Source of the DNA: Usnea hakonensis
Taxonomy: Eukaryota > Ascomycota > Lecanoromycetes > Lecanorales > Parmeliaceae
Direction: 5' to 3'
Assembly: GCA_013423325.1 (NCBI GenBank)
Contig: BLJB01000243.1
Span: forward strand, 1 to 55,581
Length of the DNA: 55,581 bases
Shown here: positions 43,774-53,779 of the stretch, in pieces
Numbering within the stretch: position 1 is the stretch's first letter
Layout of the letters: every line of letters begins with the position of its first letter
Notes under the pieces: model-generated
Told to the model about the DNA's origin: nothing
What the model saw: only the letters and a program-made list of their open reading frames with translations
Database searches by the model: none
Made by a program: the position numbers and the translations under genes

Positions 43774-45336
43774 ATGATCGAGGCATCGCGACATCCACAG
43801 GTCCTCCAAAACTCCTCAAAGCCCCATCAGAATCGAAAACGAGGGCAAGAAGGTGGACACACTTCTCCTCGAGACCGAGAACAGCCTCCTCGGAAGCGAC
43901 CGCGAACCTCGCCTCCGAGCTGCACTGCTAAGGGAGGACTAAAGAAGGAAACGGCGAGCGAGACCAGCGAGAAGAACGCTGATCCGCTCGAGTATTGGAT
44001 TCGGACCAAAAGGTGGCCCAAGGAATACTTCGAACAAGACAGCCAGGTCAGGGAAGACCTCGAACAGGACAGCTGGCTAGAGGAACAAATGGAATACTCG
44101 ACCGAGGTTGTCCAGTACGTGGAGATTGACGGAAGGAGATACCCACGTCCCGTCAGAAAAGTTCCGACCTCGCTCCGTCGGAAACAGTCGGACTCAAGCT
44201 TGACTGGCTCTAGCGACCAAACGAAGAGGGAGAGCAAAAGTGTTGCATACCGAGATACACGTTACACCACGTTGCTCGCGGCCAAAGGGAGCTTTACGAA
44301 CAAATCAGACCTGGGTATCACGGATGCAAGTAAGAGTCTTTGCCGGCGCCTCTTGGAATCGGCACAGGACGTCCCCAAGGATTCATTGTTTCGCGATGAT
44401 CTGTTTGAAAAAACTTGCCGAAAGATCCAAGACAGAAACGAAGCGAGGGTTATTCAAGACATTTCTCGATTGATTGTCCCTTCTGCAGAAACACTTGCCA
44501 CCTACGGGGCTACAGATCTCGACCATCTGATTGAGGGCATCAACGAAGGCTGGACAGGCAGCATAGCAGTGCAGGGTCCACGGCCGCAACCGGATTACTC
44601 TGTTGGATTCAGGCGATCCGCATTTACAGACGAGCAGCTCAACAAGCTCGATCCCCTTATCGGTAGTGTCTATGATACCTCCCTTTTCGTCGCAACCTAC
44701 CGGATGTACTTTCCGTTTCTCACATGCGAGGTCAAGTGCGGCGCCGCGGCTCTTGATGTAGCGGATCGACAGAATGCTCACAGTATGACTTGCGCCATAA
44801 GAGGTGTTGTCGAGCTCTACAAATCTGTGAAGCGCGAAAAGGAGCTTCACCGGGAAATTCTTGCCTTTTCGATCTCGCACGATCATAGCGCGGTGAGGGT
44901 TTACGGCCATTACGCTCTGATTGAGGGAGATAACACTACCTTCTACCGCCACCCCATTCGCAAATTCGATTTCACCGAACAAGACGGCAAAGAGAAATGG
45001 TCAGCCTACACATTCACCAAGAACGTCTACGACATATGGATGCCGATTCACGTGAAAAGAATTTGCTCGGCCATTGATGAGTTACCGCCGGATATAGATT
45101 TTGGACTCTCACAGTCAGCGTCCTTTCCACAAGAATCTGAATCGCAGAGCTCTCAGCAATCAAACGCTGAGTCTACATCTATGCTGGGCGAAGATGACAG
45201 TCAATCTAGTCTCGTTGCTTCGCAGGATATTACACCGGATACTTCCGTTTCTCAGAGAACCAAGCGAGAATACAAAAAGCCGAAGAACAACCGTACTTTG
45301 GGGCAGGTAAGCAATAAGAGCATCACAAGCTCTTAG
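43774..45336 (+). CDS. DUF7924-domain protein (restriction-endonuclease-like fold suspected)
   Basis: A single 520-aa exon. I take the ATG at 43774 (MIEASRHPQ); the in-frame TTG at 43744 is not a start. The first 170 residues are charged and disordered, with RKRGQEGG and RKRPRTSPPS as likely nuclear-localisation signals. The domain (about 180-450) runs LCRRLLESAQDVPKDSLFRD, PDYSVGFRRSAFTDEQLNKL, YFPFLTCEVKCGAAALDVAD, RQNAHSM, ILAFSISHDHSAVRVYGHY, YRHPIRKFDFTEQDGKEKW, NVYDIWMPIHVKRIC. This matches the fungal DUF7924 family. The E319-V-K321 pair after a hydrophobic strand resembles the (D/E)xK of PD-(D/E)xK nucleases; that function is inferred. The tail is Ser/Gln-rich and ends basic. No frameshift or stop: likely intact. 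It often occurs as a lone accessory gene. Confidence 0.85.
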   Translation: MIEASRHPQVLQNSSKPHQNRKRGQEGGHTSPRDREQPPRKRPRTSPPSCTAKGGLKKETASETSEKNADPLEYWIRTKRWPKEYFEQDSQVREDLEQDSWLEEQMEYSTEVVQYVEIDGRRYPRPVRKVPTSLRRKQSDSSLTGSSDQTKRESKSVAYRDTRYTTLLAAKGSFTNKSDLGITDASKSLCRRLLESAQDVPKDSLFRDDLFEKTCRKIQDRNEARVIQDISRLIVPSAETLATYGATDLDHLIEGINEGWTGSIAVQGPRPQPDYSVGFRRSAFTDEQLNKLDPLIGSVYDTSLFVATYRMYFPFLTCEVKCGAAALDVADRQNAHSMTCAIRGVVELYKSVKREKELHREILAFSISHDHSAVRVYGHYALIEGDNTTFYRHPIRKFDFTEQDGKEKWSAYTFTKNVYDIWMPIHVKRICSAIDELPPDIDFGLSQSASFPQESESQSSQQSNAESTSMLGEDDSQSSLVASQDITPDTSVSQRTKREYKKPKNNRTLGQVSNKSITSS

Positions 45337-46356
45337 GGAGATGTTTTGGAAGTAACACTAAGGCGTTGATTGTCTTCAGAAGATTCATAAAGGGCTTGAT
45401 GGGAAATTAAAGCTCTTACAGAGGCTGATCCAAGGCCAAGCAAATTTGCTAATGCTTGACGAGGGCTCGAACTGGCGGGCCGTGCTAGAACTAGCTCTCT
45501 CGATTTATTTAATTTTGGATACTGATACAAGTACCTTCATCTGGTCAAGCGTGAGCTAATCACTCGGCTTGGCATCGTAAAACCAATTTTTCTGCGGTGC
45601 CTAGACAGTTGGAACCGGAGTACTGGCTTACACAGCAGCGACTATTACCCCATGCAGATCGATGTACATGAAATCTCCGAATGTTGGCTACTAGGAGTGT
45701 TGGAAATCGTAGCAGTCAGCCCTACAATTCAGCCTTACTTAAGCTTACTCAGCATTAGTCATTAGCGGCTTGGCGCGGTAAATACCACCGCACTCCCATT
45801 CAGTAGTAGTAGAAAGAGTAGCGGATTCAATAGAGCATTTTTGCACCTCATTATTCAACATATACTTCCTGTTGAATAATGGAGGTCTGGATACATTCAG
45901 CATGTGATTGTTTTTGCATTATATACATAGCGAGCTTAGAAAGCATCGTACCCGTTACCTATCAACCTGTTGTCCAAAGACTTTGATCACACCGTTCGTG
46001 AAGTTCCGCATAGCTCGAAGGTGGAGAACCTGTCGAATGAGAGGTCTGGTTCGGTTGAGACTTCGGAAGGCACATGAATGTTAAGGAATCTGACGTCACA
46101 TCGTATGCATTTAGCAGTACAAATTATGCTATACAGTAGCGACGTTGAGGAAGCTGAGACGATAATGCCAATACTTGCTGAGGGTCGATCCGTCGCGCCA
46201 TACTTTTGAGGTTTAAAGCACAACAATCCGGCTAAGGTTCGCACTTTGGAACTACCCATGCTCCCTACAGCCAGGTTACAAACTAACGACCAGATCGAGC
46301 GTGGAGCTACTCTGTATCATCTCCCCGATACTGCCACCTTTATATAATCTAGCCAT
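45337..46356. other. Intergenic, nothing recognised
   Basis: About 1 kb, AT-rich around 45880-45930. No family-like frame. The minus-strand frame 45987-46259 shows no motif. Confidence 0.3.
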
Positions 46357-47210
46357 CTATTCAGGAGAGGTTGTCTTTTGGCCCTCATCCTCTAGCTGCC
46401 GACGCGCCTTGAGCAAACATCCCGCCATACCATCCAAGTGCACCTGCCATTTCTTCTGTCGAGCCATTATGCATATCAATCGCCACGCCTCCTGGTTGAG
46501 CATAGCCTCACTAACCTCATTCCCAATGATAAGATGCAACTTCTTCAGCCCCGTGGCCCTGTTCTGTAATGCGCGGATCCCCTTCGTAATCGCCTTTATA
46601 CCACCTTTATAACCGACTTTCCAAACGATCTGGATCTTGTCGATCATGTGAACATGTCTGACATCTTGCAAGAAATTCTCCAAGTCGTCGAAGTCCAAGC
46701 ACCGAAAGAGGTTCATGCTAAAAAAATAGCAGATCGCCGTGTTGTAAATAGCTCTCGACACCATGCAGAATCCCACATTCCTGAAATTGTAGACCTCATG
46801 CTGCACTCCATTCAGGTTGACGCCCGTGCGCGGTTCTCCATACCGGCGTTCCTCGTCCTCCAGTATTCTTTCCATGTCAGCGTCACTCGTATCGTACCAT
46901 TGGGCATCCGGGACACCTGGGCCGAGAGTGTATGCAGTCGAAAGTGTATGGTCCTTGAAGCGAAGGAGCAGCACCCCATGCTCCTCCTTTAGGACCAGGT
47001 GGTAGATCATTTTCAGGATGTCGAATGGCAGCTCGGAGATGAGATTAGGAATGGTCTTGCGCTCGCCTACAGTGCTAGGAGAGTCAGTAAACCAATCAGT
47101 GGTTGCTCGAGGTACGGCTCAGATTCATCTTACCCCAAAGACCGTTCGTCCAGTCTTACCGTCGAGTTCACCGTACTGGATGGATCCCTTCTCTTGGCAC
47201 GTCGGGCCAT
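46357..47210 (-). CDS. F-box-like fungal protein (2 exons, 264 aa)
   Basis: Exon 1 is 47210-47134. The intron is 47133-47075 (59 bases, donor GTAAGA, acceptor TCCTAG, phase 2). Exon 2 is 47074-46357. The start MARRAKRRDPSSTVN is basic. IPNLISELPFDILKMIYHLV is an F-box-like helix ('L..LP.dil..Iy.lvl'). FCMVSRAIYNTAICYFFSMN then LENFLQDVRHVHMIDKIQIV fits the fungal family with 'vsr.iynea...fy..n.f.f.....l..FL.......ir.i.i.w'. Such proteins are taken as SCF adaptors or orphan F-box-like proteins; the substrate is unknown. The frame is intact. A related fragment (YHIRYFHIIQRIQVAWKGGG) sits at 53390-53556. Confidence 0.7.
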
Positions 47211-47510
47211 GTCCAGGGATCGAGCTGGCTGGATGTACTGTGTATCGAGCTACTGTAGCCATCTACTGATAGGGCTGATACCTTGGCCAGCGAAATATCA
47301 GATGGCTAGAATCTACGCCAAGAGTTCCAAAAAGGCTAATTTCGGTCAGTTTAACCGAAAATTTGCCGAGCGTTGATCAAGGCCAAGGGCTGCGAATGGC
47401 GAGTGTCCACCGCCTACAGGGATCTCAAACGCGGTGGAAGCAATAAGACCTGGGTTTAGGCCTGAGAAAGCAGGAACATAGCCACGAGGTCTCTCCTAAT
47501 CCGTTAGACT

Positions 47511-47554
47511 GTGAGGTCCATCAACAGCGACAGCCAGAGTTCGCGAAGGCGTTG
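47511..47554 (+). repeat. 44-bp direct repeat, copy 2 (partner 25459-25502)
   Basis: Starts GTGAGGTCCATCAACAGCGA and ends GCGAAGGCGTTG, matching copy 1 in the same orientation. Confidence 0.6.
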
Positions 47555-47582
47555 CTGGCTAGAACTCATCGGTTCTCTGTGG

Positions 47583-47878
47583 ACGCATAAAGCTACTCTT
47601 TCACTATCTTTCTACCATTCCGGCTCAACAGCTTAACGCAACAGCACACTTCTGGATGCCACTCGTTACATTTGCTCCAGAGAACCTGGTTTGGGTAACA
47701 TTACCACACAGGATTAGTCGCTCAACATATAAGTATTGGTGCGGTAGTAAAACCTGAATGACTGGCTGGCACGCTTCCTCAGGTTGATATGCTGATCTGC
47801 AGACAGTTTAGTATCAAGCAGAGGGGTTTTCGTGGGTGTTACCCGTGTCCCTGGCCCTAGCGCCCACCTCCCGAGAAC
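47583..47878 (-). repeat. ~300-bp repeat, right copy (inverted partner 27243-27556)
   Basis: The reverse complement aligns end to end with the left copy. The copies enclose about 20 kb. Its outer end lies directly upstream of the PNP/NB-ARC pseudogene, so it may once have served as promoter sequence or marks an insertion next to it. Confidence 0.75.
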
Positions 47879-47901
47879 ATATTGAAAAAACCTGACAAGG
47901 T

Positions 47902-49290
47902 ATGCGTCGCCAGGACTACACGGTGGGATGGATCTGTGCGCTGCAGATGGAGTATGTGGCAGCCTGGGAGCTGCTGGAAGAGGAGCAGTCTTCACCACCG
48001 ATAGACTCGCCTTATGATGACAACAAGTACACTCTCGGTCGTATTTGCGATCACCACATCGTCATCGCATGCCTTCCAAAAGGGAGGTACGGTATCGCGT
48101 CCGCCGCCAGCATGGCTGAAGACATGCTGCGCAGCTTCGAGTCCATCCGGATCGGATTGATGGTCGGCATCGGAGGAGGTGCACCCAGCGGCAAGCATGA
48201 TATTAGACTTGGTGACGTCGTAGTCGGCTGTCCTATGAAGAAGGAGGGCGGTATGGTTCCCTACAACTTTGGCAAGGCGGTTCAAGACCGGGAATTCGAG
48301 CGAACGGGTTCCTTGAACTCGCCACCAACGGTCCTCATGACCGCCTTGACCAAGCTGAACGCAGATCACGAGAGGAAGGGCAGTCATATCGCCGAGTCGG
48401 TTCGGTTGATGATGACCAAAAATCCAAGATTGCGAGGGAAATACCAACACCCAGGCGCAGAGCACGACAGGCTATACGAATCTAGATATACTCACCGTGG
48501 AGGTGATGATAGGTGCGTGATCGGTTGTGATAGTACATCTCCGCCGCTAGTCCGACGACCACGGCGTGAGCTTGACCCGGACGAGCCGGTGGTGCATTAC
48601 GGCCTGATTGCATCCGCGGACCAGCTGATGAAAGACGCAATTACTCGGGATAGGAGTTGGGTATACCTGCTTCCTCACAGACCCTCATAGATGCTGATAC
48701 AAGCGTCAGGAAATCTCAGATCGCCATCGAGTACGCCTACCGGTTTCAGCAGACTCGACTGCAGAGTCATGTCTTGTGGGTGTATGCAGCCAGCTATACT
48801 ACATTCCTGCAGGCCTGTCACGATATTGCACGGAGCCTGAAACTTCCTTCGTGTGATGAGCCAGGGACTGATCCGTGTGAACTGGTCTCCAATTGGCTCA
48901 ACGAGGAGGATCATAGTTGGCTCATGATTTTGGATAACGCCGACAATGCAGAGCTCTTTTTCCCTTCAGTTGGGTCGGATTCACCACCTGCTACTGTTAC
49001 GCAAACCCAGAGATCTTTAAACGATTATCTTCCAAGCATCTTGAATCCTCAGAAATCATTGCTCGTTACGACAAGAAGCAGACTTGTTGGTCAGGATCTT
49101 GCCCATGGAGAATTGTGTGTAGAGGTGCCGCCACTCTCGCCTCAAGAAGCTATGGAGTAATTGCGATTGAAAGCGAAAGGAGCCGTGGGTTCTTCTGATA
49201 AGTACAGTACGGAAAGGCTGCTGGATGTCCTGGGATATATTCCGCTAGCCATCACGCAGGCTGCTGCCTTTATTGACCGCTAGGAGCCCT
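47902..49290 (+). pseudogene. PNP-NB-ARC NLR, internally deleted and with stops
   Basis: The N-terminal part (47902-48690) is a purine-nucleoside-phosphorylase-like domain: YTVGWICALQMEYVAAWELL, LMVGIGGGAPSGKHDIRLGD and VHYGLIASADQLMKDAITRD. Text then jumps to an NB-ARC region (RKSQIAIEYAYRFQQTRLQS, WLMILDNADNAELF, LLVTTRSRLVGQDLA, LSPQEAME). The stretch between them is gone: the end of the PNP domain, the linker and the glycine-rich Walker A (expected GxGGxGKSQ). The remaining frame shifts at about 48690. Stops follow at 49158-49160 and about 49281-49283, although conserved text (LDVLGYIPLAITQAAAFIDR) persists between them. It cannot encode a working NLR. Confidence 0.75.
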
Positions 49291-49969
49291 TGAAAAGGAC
49301 AAGCAGAACCTGACGGATTATCCGGAATGAGAGCTTTGAATCTAGGGGTATCTGGAACCGAGATCCACCCCCAACATTACCAGGAGGGTCCATTCCCGAT
49401 GGGCCACTCGAAGCGGAGGACGCAGATGAGACGGATTCAGGCTCAGACGTAGCAGGCTCAAGGGATAGTGTCACATCTCGCGAACCCTGTGCGATACAAT
49501 GAAACGCTCAACCGGCACCATCAATCCGTTGCAAAGGACGCGACACCAGGTCTTCTCTTCTTGAACTTGTAGACGCTCATTCACCTTCCGCCAAAAGTGT
49601 ACAATACGAGGTATGGGATTCTCGGCCTCAGCTCTCGGAATTGACAGAACTAGAACCTCAGTTGAGGCCATCCAGTTGGAAAACGGCCTCGCACTATGGC
49701 AGCTTGGGTGATCTATTCGCACTAACATGACTGGAGGTTAGCGATAGGGCTCGGCCTAGGCTGATCTTGGTGCCAAACGTCGCATCACGGACCAACACTG
49801 TGCCCCGTTGAGCCTGTTTGTGACAACGTGAGTTTCACCGTATTTTCAAAAGCCTGAGATAGTGAGTGCAGTCCCTAGATATCATATTATTTATTTTTTT
49901 AAAAAAAAGGCAACGGAGATATCCCCGACATCTCCATAGAGAGTAATGATCGAAAAGCCCAGAATCCGG
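49291..49969. other. Decayed tail of NLR, no gene
   Basis: Plus-strand scraps such as ESFESRGIWNRDPPP and an acidic Ser/Asp stretch at 49400-49470 suggest an NLR tail, broken by stops. Frames on both strands are short. Confidence 0.3.
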
Positions 49970-50025
49970 CCACCCACCCACCCATCCATCCATCCATCCA
50001 TCCATCCATTCATTCATTCATTCAA
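49970..50025. repeat. Tetranucleotide microsatellite (CCAC/CCAT/TCAT)n
   Basis: Runs of CACC, then about six CATC units, then four TCAT units. It overlaps the stop end of the downstream minus-strand rhodopsin-domain gene by a few bases and otherwise forms its immediate 3' flank. Confidence 0.95.
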
Positions 50026-51704
50026 CAAACGGATTCAAATACACCGTCTTGACAATCCCCTCCGCACCCAGCGACACAGTATAACGATAGAGATTATGAA
50101 GCGGCCACATGCCCTCCTCTTCATCCATCGTTCTCCTCCCAACTTCAGCCGTAGCCGCATCTCCTATACTATTCCCCTCGACATTCCTCATCTGTATATC
50201 GTCCCTCCCAGTACCTCCATTTCCCGTCCAGGCGCCCGCTTTCGCTAACCGCTCTTCAGTCTTGTTGCGGAAATATCCCGCATAATCAAAATCTTTCGAC
50301 TGGCTGCGCGTGATGGTTCTGACCTCGCCGTGAGTGAAGCAGTTTCTAGAGGAATAGTCGTCGATAACCGCAGAACTGGATTTGAAGGAGCCGAGGCCCA
50401 CGATGCGGTTAATAAGGGGCCAGAGGTGGGGGACGTTGACGACAATGACGGCAGTGGAGGTTTCGCCGGCATACCAGTTCAGATAGGAGAGGTCTCCGAA
50501 GCCGCCAGTAAAGTTATAGTAACGGTTGAGGGTTGCGCAAAGGATCTAATGGGATTCGAAAATCAATTACCGTGTACTTATAGGAAAGGGAATAGAAACT
50601 TACGACAAGGATACCTAAACTGAATATTCCAAAAAGTATAATCTTTCTGTGAGAGGGAGTAAATATCAGCTGAATTCAAGAAAGTGCGCATTTTTGGTAA
50701 AAAATTTGTATAAATACCTATTTAAGGGTAATAGTGCTTTGATAAATAGCGGAAGCGGAAGGCAAAGAATCATCAAGTCAGATGAGATATTCCAAACGGT
50801 ATCGTTGATCAAATGGTGATAATAAGAGGCACATTGGAGTTGCGCTATTGCAGTTGATGGTTAGCTCCTGATGATCCTCTGCACTTGCTTGAGGGCCTCA
50901 CATTCTGAAACAGGTACTGCCCAATACGCTGTTATTGGGTGACACCACGCGGCCAGATAGCATATTATAACAACCAAATACCCAAGCAAAGTATATAATC
51001 CAGTGCATTGAACTGCCCGATGGTATATTGGTAAGCCGTCACTAAAATATGGACATGTTAGCCAGCAGCTTCATTTTGAGCCCTGCTGTTAAACCCCAGC
51101 CTCACACTTTTCAAATTCAAATAGAAAAGCAACTACTTACGTTATACGGTCATACAATATTAGCATGGAAGCTTTACACGACCAGATCATTGTCACTTTA
51201 CTTATCTCCGTTGCGAACGCCCATTTACTTCCATATATAGCACTTGCAGTCTCAGCTGCAGTAATGGTGGCGAAAAAGGAATCAGGAAGATAATTGTTGA
51301 GATTAACTGATGTCTGATTAACGCCGACGATGACCACTGTATATAAGAGCTATAGATTATACTTATAGTCAGTTACGAGCTTATTAAAGTAGAGACTTAA
51401 AAACTAAGTCTAGGGCAAGTGTATAGGATGAGAGCTAGCGTTGATAGATTTACAGATAGAGCGATAAAAGGAGAAACGTACGACGATGAAGAACATTAGG
51501 TAGTCATCAATTGCCCAATTTCTGACCGAGTCTAGTAGTATTGTTCGAGATACCCTAAAGAGCTGTTTAGATACTTGGCGATATGAAAGACCAGGGTGGA
51601 GATAGACGTAGGTACACTGACAGTCTCGCACTAACAGTCAAGATGGCAAGGGCGTATAAGATCCATGACTCGATAGCTAAAGAAGCTGTATCTGAAAATC
51701 CCAT
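50018..51704 (-). CDS. Rhodopsin-domain integral membrane protein (7 exons, 398 aa)
   Basis: Exons on the minus strand: 51704-51636, 51562-51482, 51349-51141, 51041-50902, 50844-50718, 50646-50604 and 50545-50018. Introns are 73, 132, 99, 57, 71 and 58 bases, all GT-AG, and the phases agree. The product starts MGFSDTASLAIESWILYALA and shows the family order: RNWAIDDYLMFFIV, FATEISKVTMIWSCKASMLI, LYDRIT, LGYLVVIICYLAAWCHPITA, QCASYYHHLINDTVWNISSD, LMILCLPLPLFIKALLPLNR, IILFGIFSLGILVILCATLN, AVIVVNVPHLWPLINRIVG. The cytoplasmic tail has about 120 aa. That order gives seven predicted membrane helices. The role is unknown, as for most members. The exon-rich structure is easy to mistake for separate ORFs. 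No sign of decay. Confidence 0.85.
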
Positions 51705-52477
51705 ACTTGTATGAAAGCGTAGAGCGTCGTCTTTCTTCTCCCGGCACTTGGTGAACCAAGAGTTGATCGCGGAGGACGAGACATGCACTCAGCAATGGAT
51801 TTATATAGAAAGAAACGCGCAGCAATTTTCAGAATGGACAGAGGTGTGTATTGGAGTGGGGGTTGCTGTGGCCAATCCTTGGGCGTTGCCTCTCCCCTGA
51901 GCACCTTGACATTGTCTTTTGATCATACTTGGTGTCAAAGGATGCAACCATAAGATTTTGGTGTAGGAAAGCCAAGAGGAGAACGACATATATTCCGCCA
52001 CGAGAAGAAGCACCAGTACCTAATTGAGGTAAACGTATACGATACGTTACATTGGGTTAGGAAACGAGTAGAGATGACGGAAGCTAGGGATCGTTCCCCG
52101 AAGCCACAATTTCAACCCCAGATCCACGTTTCTGGGAAAGTACGCATCAGATGGCTTGATGGCTTTTTGGTGGCCAAAGAATATTAGATTCGCTTTGCCA
52201 CGTGCTTCATTTTCTTTTTTTCTGCTGTCTTTGCCACGAGATATGATATTCTTACGTAGTCCTATCTAGTCGGATAACAGGGTTCCAGCTGCTGAAAAAT
52301 TGGCAGTTTCGAGGAGAGAAGAATAACCAAGCTGACTTTGAAAAGCTATGTCCATATTGATACAATTGATTATAATTGAGACCTTGCGATTGCAAAGAAA
52401 TAAGTGAAAGGGTGTAAGTACGTTTTTCATGAAGGAAACCCCCTACTAGCCTACCTCTTTTACAGTCCATCTTCGGA
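51705..52477. other. Intergenic, promoter of the rhodopsin-domain gene
   Basis: No gene seen. Minus-strand frames at 51677-52013 are 5' flank. A spliceosomal-looking intron (GTAAGTACG at about 52416, acceptor TTTTACAG at about 52466) precedes the next small gene and suggests an upstream exon that I could not identify. Confidence 0.35.
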
Positions 52478-52801
52478 ATGGATCTATTCACCTTTGGGAC
52501 TACGCAAGGATCTGGTTTCCAGATCTCAGCTCGATTTTGGATCTTTGTAGCAATTTCTGTGCACCTGACAGTTCTCACTATCGGTGCTTGGTCCATGACC
52601 GTCCGACAAAAAACAAGAAGCGAGCGCTTGACAAATTACGCAGGTCGCAAAAGAAGAATGAGGTATAAAGAAAGACAAAAACTTCCAAAAGTCGCGTCTC
52701 TAGGAGACTTGACGTGGTGTTTTGCACCCAGGCTTGCGACTAGCAGGCCAAGACGGCCGTTGCGTTATGCCATAGACTATGAACATGATTTCACGGCGTA
52801 A
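52478..52801 (+). CDS. Small single-pass membrane protein, possibly a last exon
   Basis: 107 aa: MDLFTFGTTQGSGFQISARF, then the hydrophobic WIFVAISVHLTVLTIGAW (one TM helix), a basic RKRRMRYKERQKLPK, and a C-terminus LATSRPRRPLRYAIDYEHDF TA (space mine). A good acceptor (CTCTTTTACAG) just upstream keeps the frame (SIFGMDLF...), so it may be the 3' exon of a gene whose start is lost. No family recognised. The compact basic-after-TM layout suggests N-out/C-in topology. Confidence 0.4.
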   Translation: MDLFTFGTTQGSGFQISARFWIFVAISVHLTVLTIGAWSMTVRQKTRSERLTNYAGRKRRMRYKERQKLPKVASLGDLTWCFAPRLATSRPRRPLRYAIDYEHDFTA

Positions 52802-53199
52802 TAGATTTAAAATCTCAACAACACCATCGGTTTCTATTATCTGTTTGTTCTGTCTCCTACATTAAGAAGTCCATGGCAAAGTAAAGACCTAGTAATATGG
52901 CAAATGTATCATTCATTAGAGTTGACTAATCGACAATAGCAAGCCAATCGAATCCGTTGTGTCATGAAATATGGATACCGTAGTGGGTAGTTGACTGCTT
53001 ACATTGCGAGTAGGCTACGAAGTACTAGAAATGTGCGTCCGGAACAATGATGTTCCGCCCCGAAGTACAGCATCGCCAGATTCATAACACGTTGGTATAG
53101 TACGGTAAAATCCTCGTAGTATCCCAAAACCATATACCCTATTATTAGACAGCCTTCAGACTTCTGGATGGGTAATGGATGGCGTCAGTGCCGCAGCAA
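52802..53199. other. Intergenic, nothing recognised
   Basis: AT-rich. No reading frame with a recognisable pattern. Confidence 0.3.
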
Positions 53200-53389
53200 T
53201 GCGAAGCTAGTCGATAGCAGGTCAATAAAATTGAAGGGGTGCTCACAGTTGCTCCATGAGATCGAGTCATAGGAGAAGTCGCTCAGTGCTCGCGGAACCG
53301 AAAGTGCTATTCATTTAGGCTACGATATGAAATAGCTGGATCCACCCGCTACTTTCCTCCCAAGAGATTAGTGTACGCTGCAGACGGTT
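53200..53389 (+). pseudogene. 190-bp mutated copy of part of the giant DUF3638/3645 gene
   Basis: Aligns without long gaps to 33029-33219 in exon 3 of the giant gene (text around 'KLVDSWSTNLKGCSQLLREI'). The copy has several new stops, for example TGG to TAG twice, and many G-to-A and C-to-T differences: TCGAC reads TCAAT, CCGCGA reads CCATGA. Reverse changes are few. This bias fits RIP or deamination of methyl-cytosine in the fragment. Confidence 0.75.
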
Positions 53390-53556
53390 CTAATCGGCGT
53401 TCCACCACCTTTCCAAGCGACCTGGATCCTCTGGATTATGTGAAAATATCTGATATGATATAAGAAATCCTCTAGGTCTGCGAACAGGGCCAGATAAAAG
53501 ACTATTGCGTACTCTGCCGCATCCATACCTCCAGAGTCTATCCCCAGAAGAGCCAC
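53390..53556 (-). pseudogene. F-box-like gene fragment
   Basis: The minus-strand frame reads AEYAIVFYLALFADLEDFLY and HIRYFHIIQRIQVAWKGGG. It resembles YNTAICYFFSMNLFRCLDFD followed by DVRHVHMIDKIQIVWKVGYK in the F-box-like gene at 46357-47210, at protein level only. It abuts the giant-gene fragment directly. A short relic of a relative. Confidence 0.45.
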
Positions 53557-53779
53557 ACCGATTTCAAAATCTTTTCAGAGAGCTTGTGGGGGGGAGAGGA
53601 CGATCTCGATATCCTTAGCCCCTCTTTGAATTCTCATTCGCTAGGTCTTAAAATTCCCCACAGTCTTTGCAATACACCGTGCACAATCCTCCACACCTGA
53701 TGGCAATATGGTTAAGAGAAGCAAGAGATATTGTACCACCAATCTGTTTTCCTGCAGTAGGATGGGGTATTCCTTATGT

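Larger units (their letters stand above)
47211..47901. other. Intergenic carrying two repeats
   Basis: Holds the 44-bp direct repeat (47511-47554) and the right copy of the inverted 300-bp repeat (47583-47878), which ends 24 bases before the PNP start codon. No gene seen. Confidence 0.5.
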
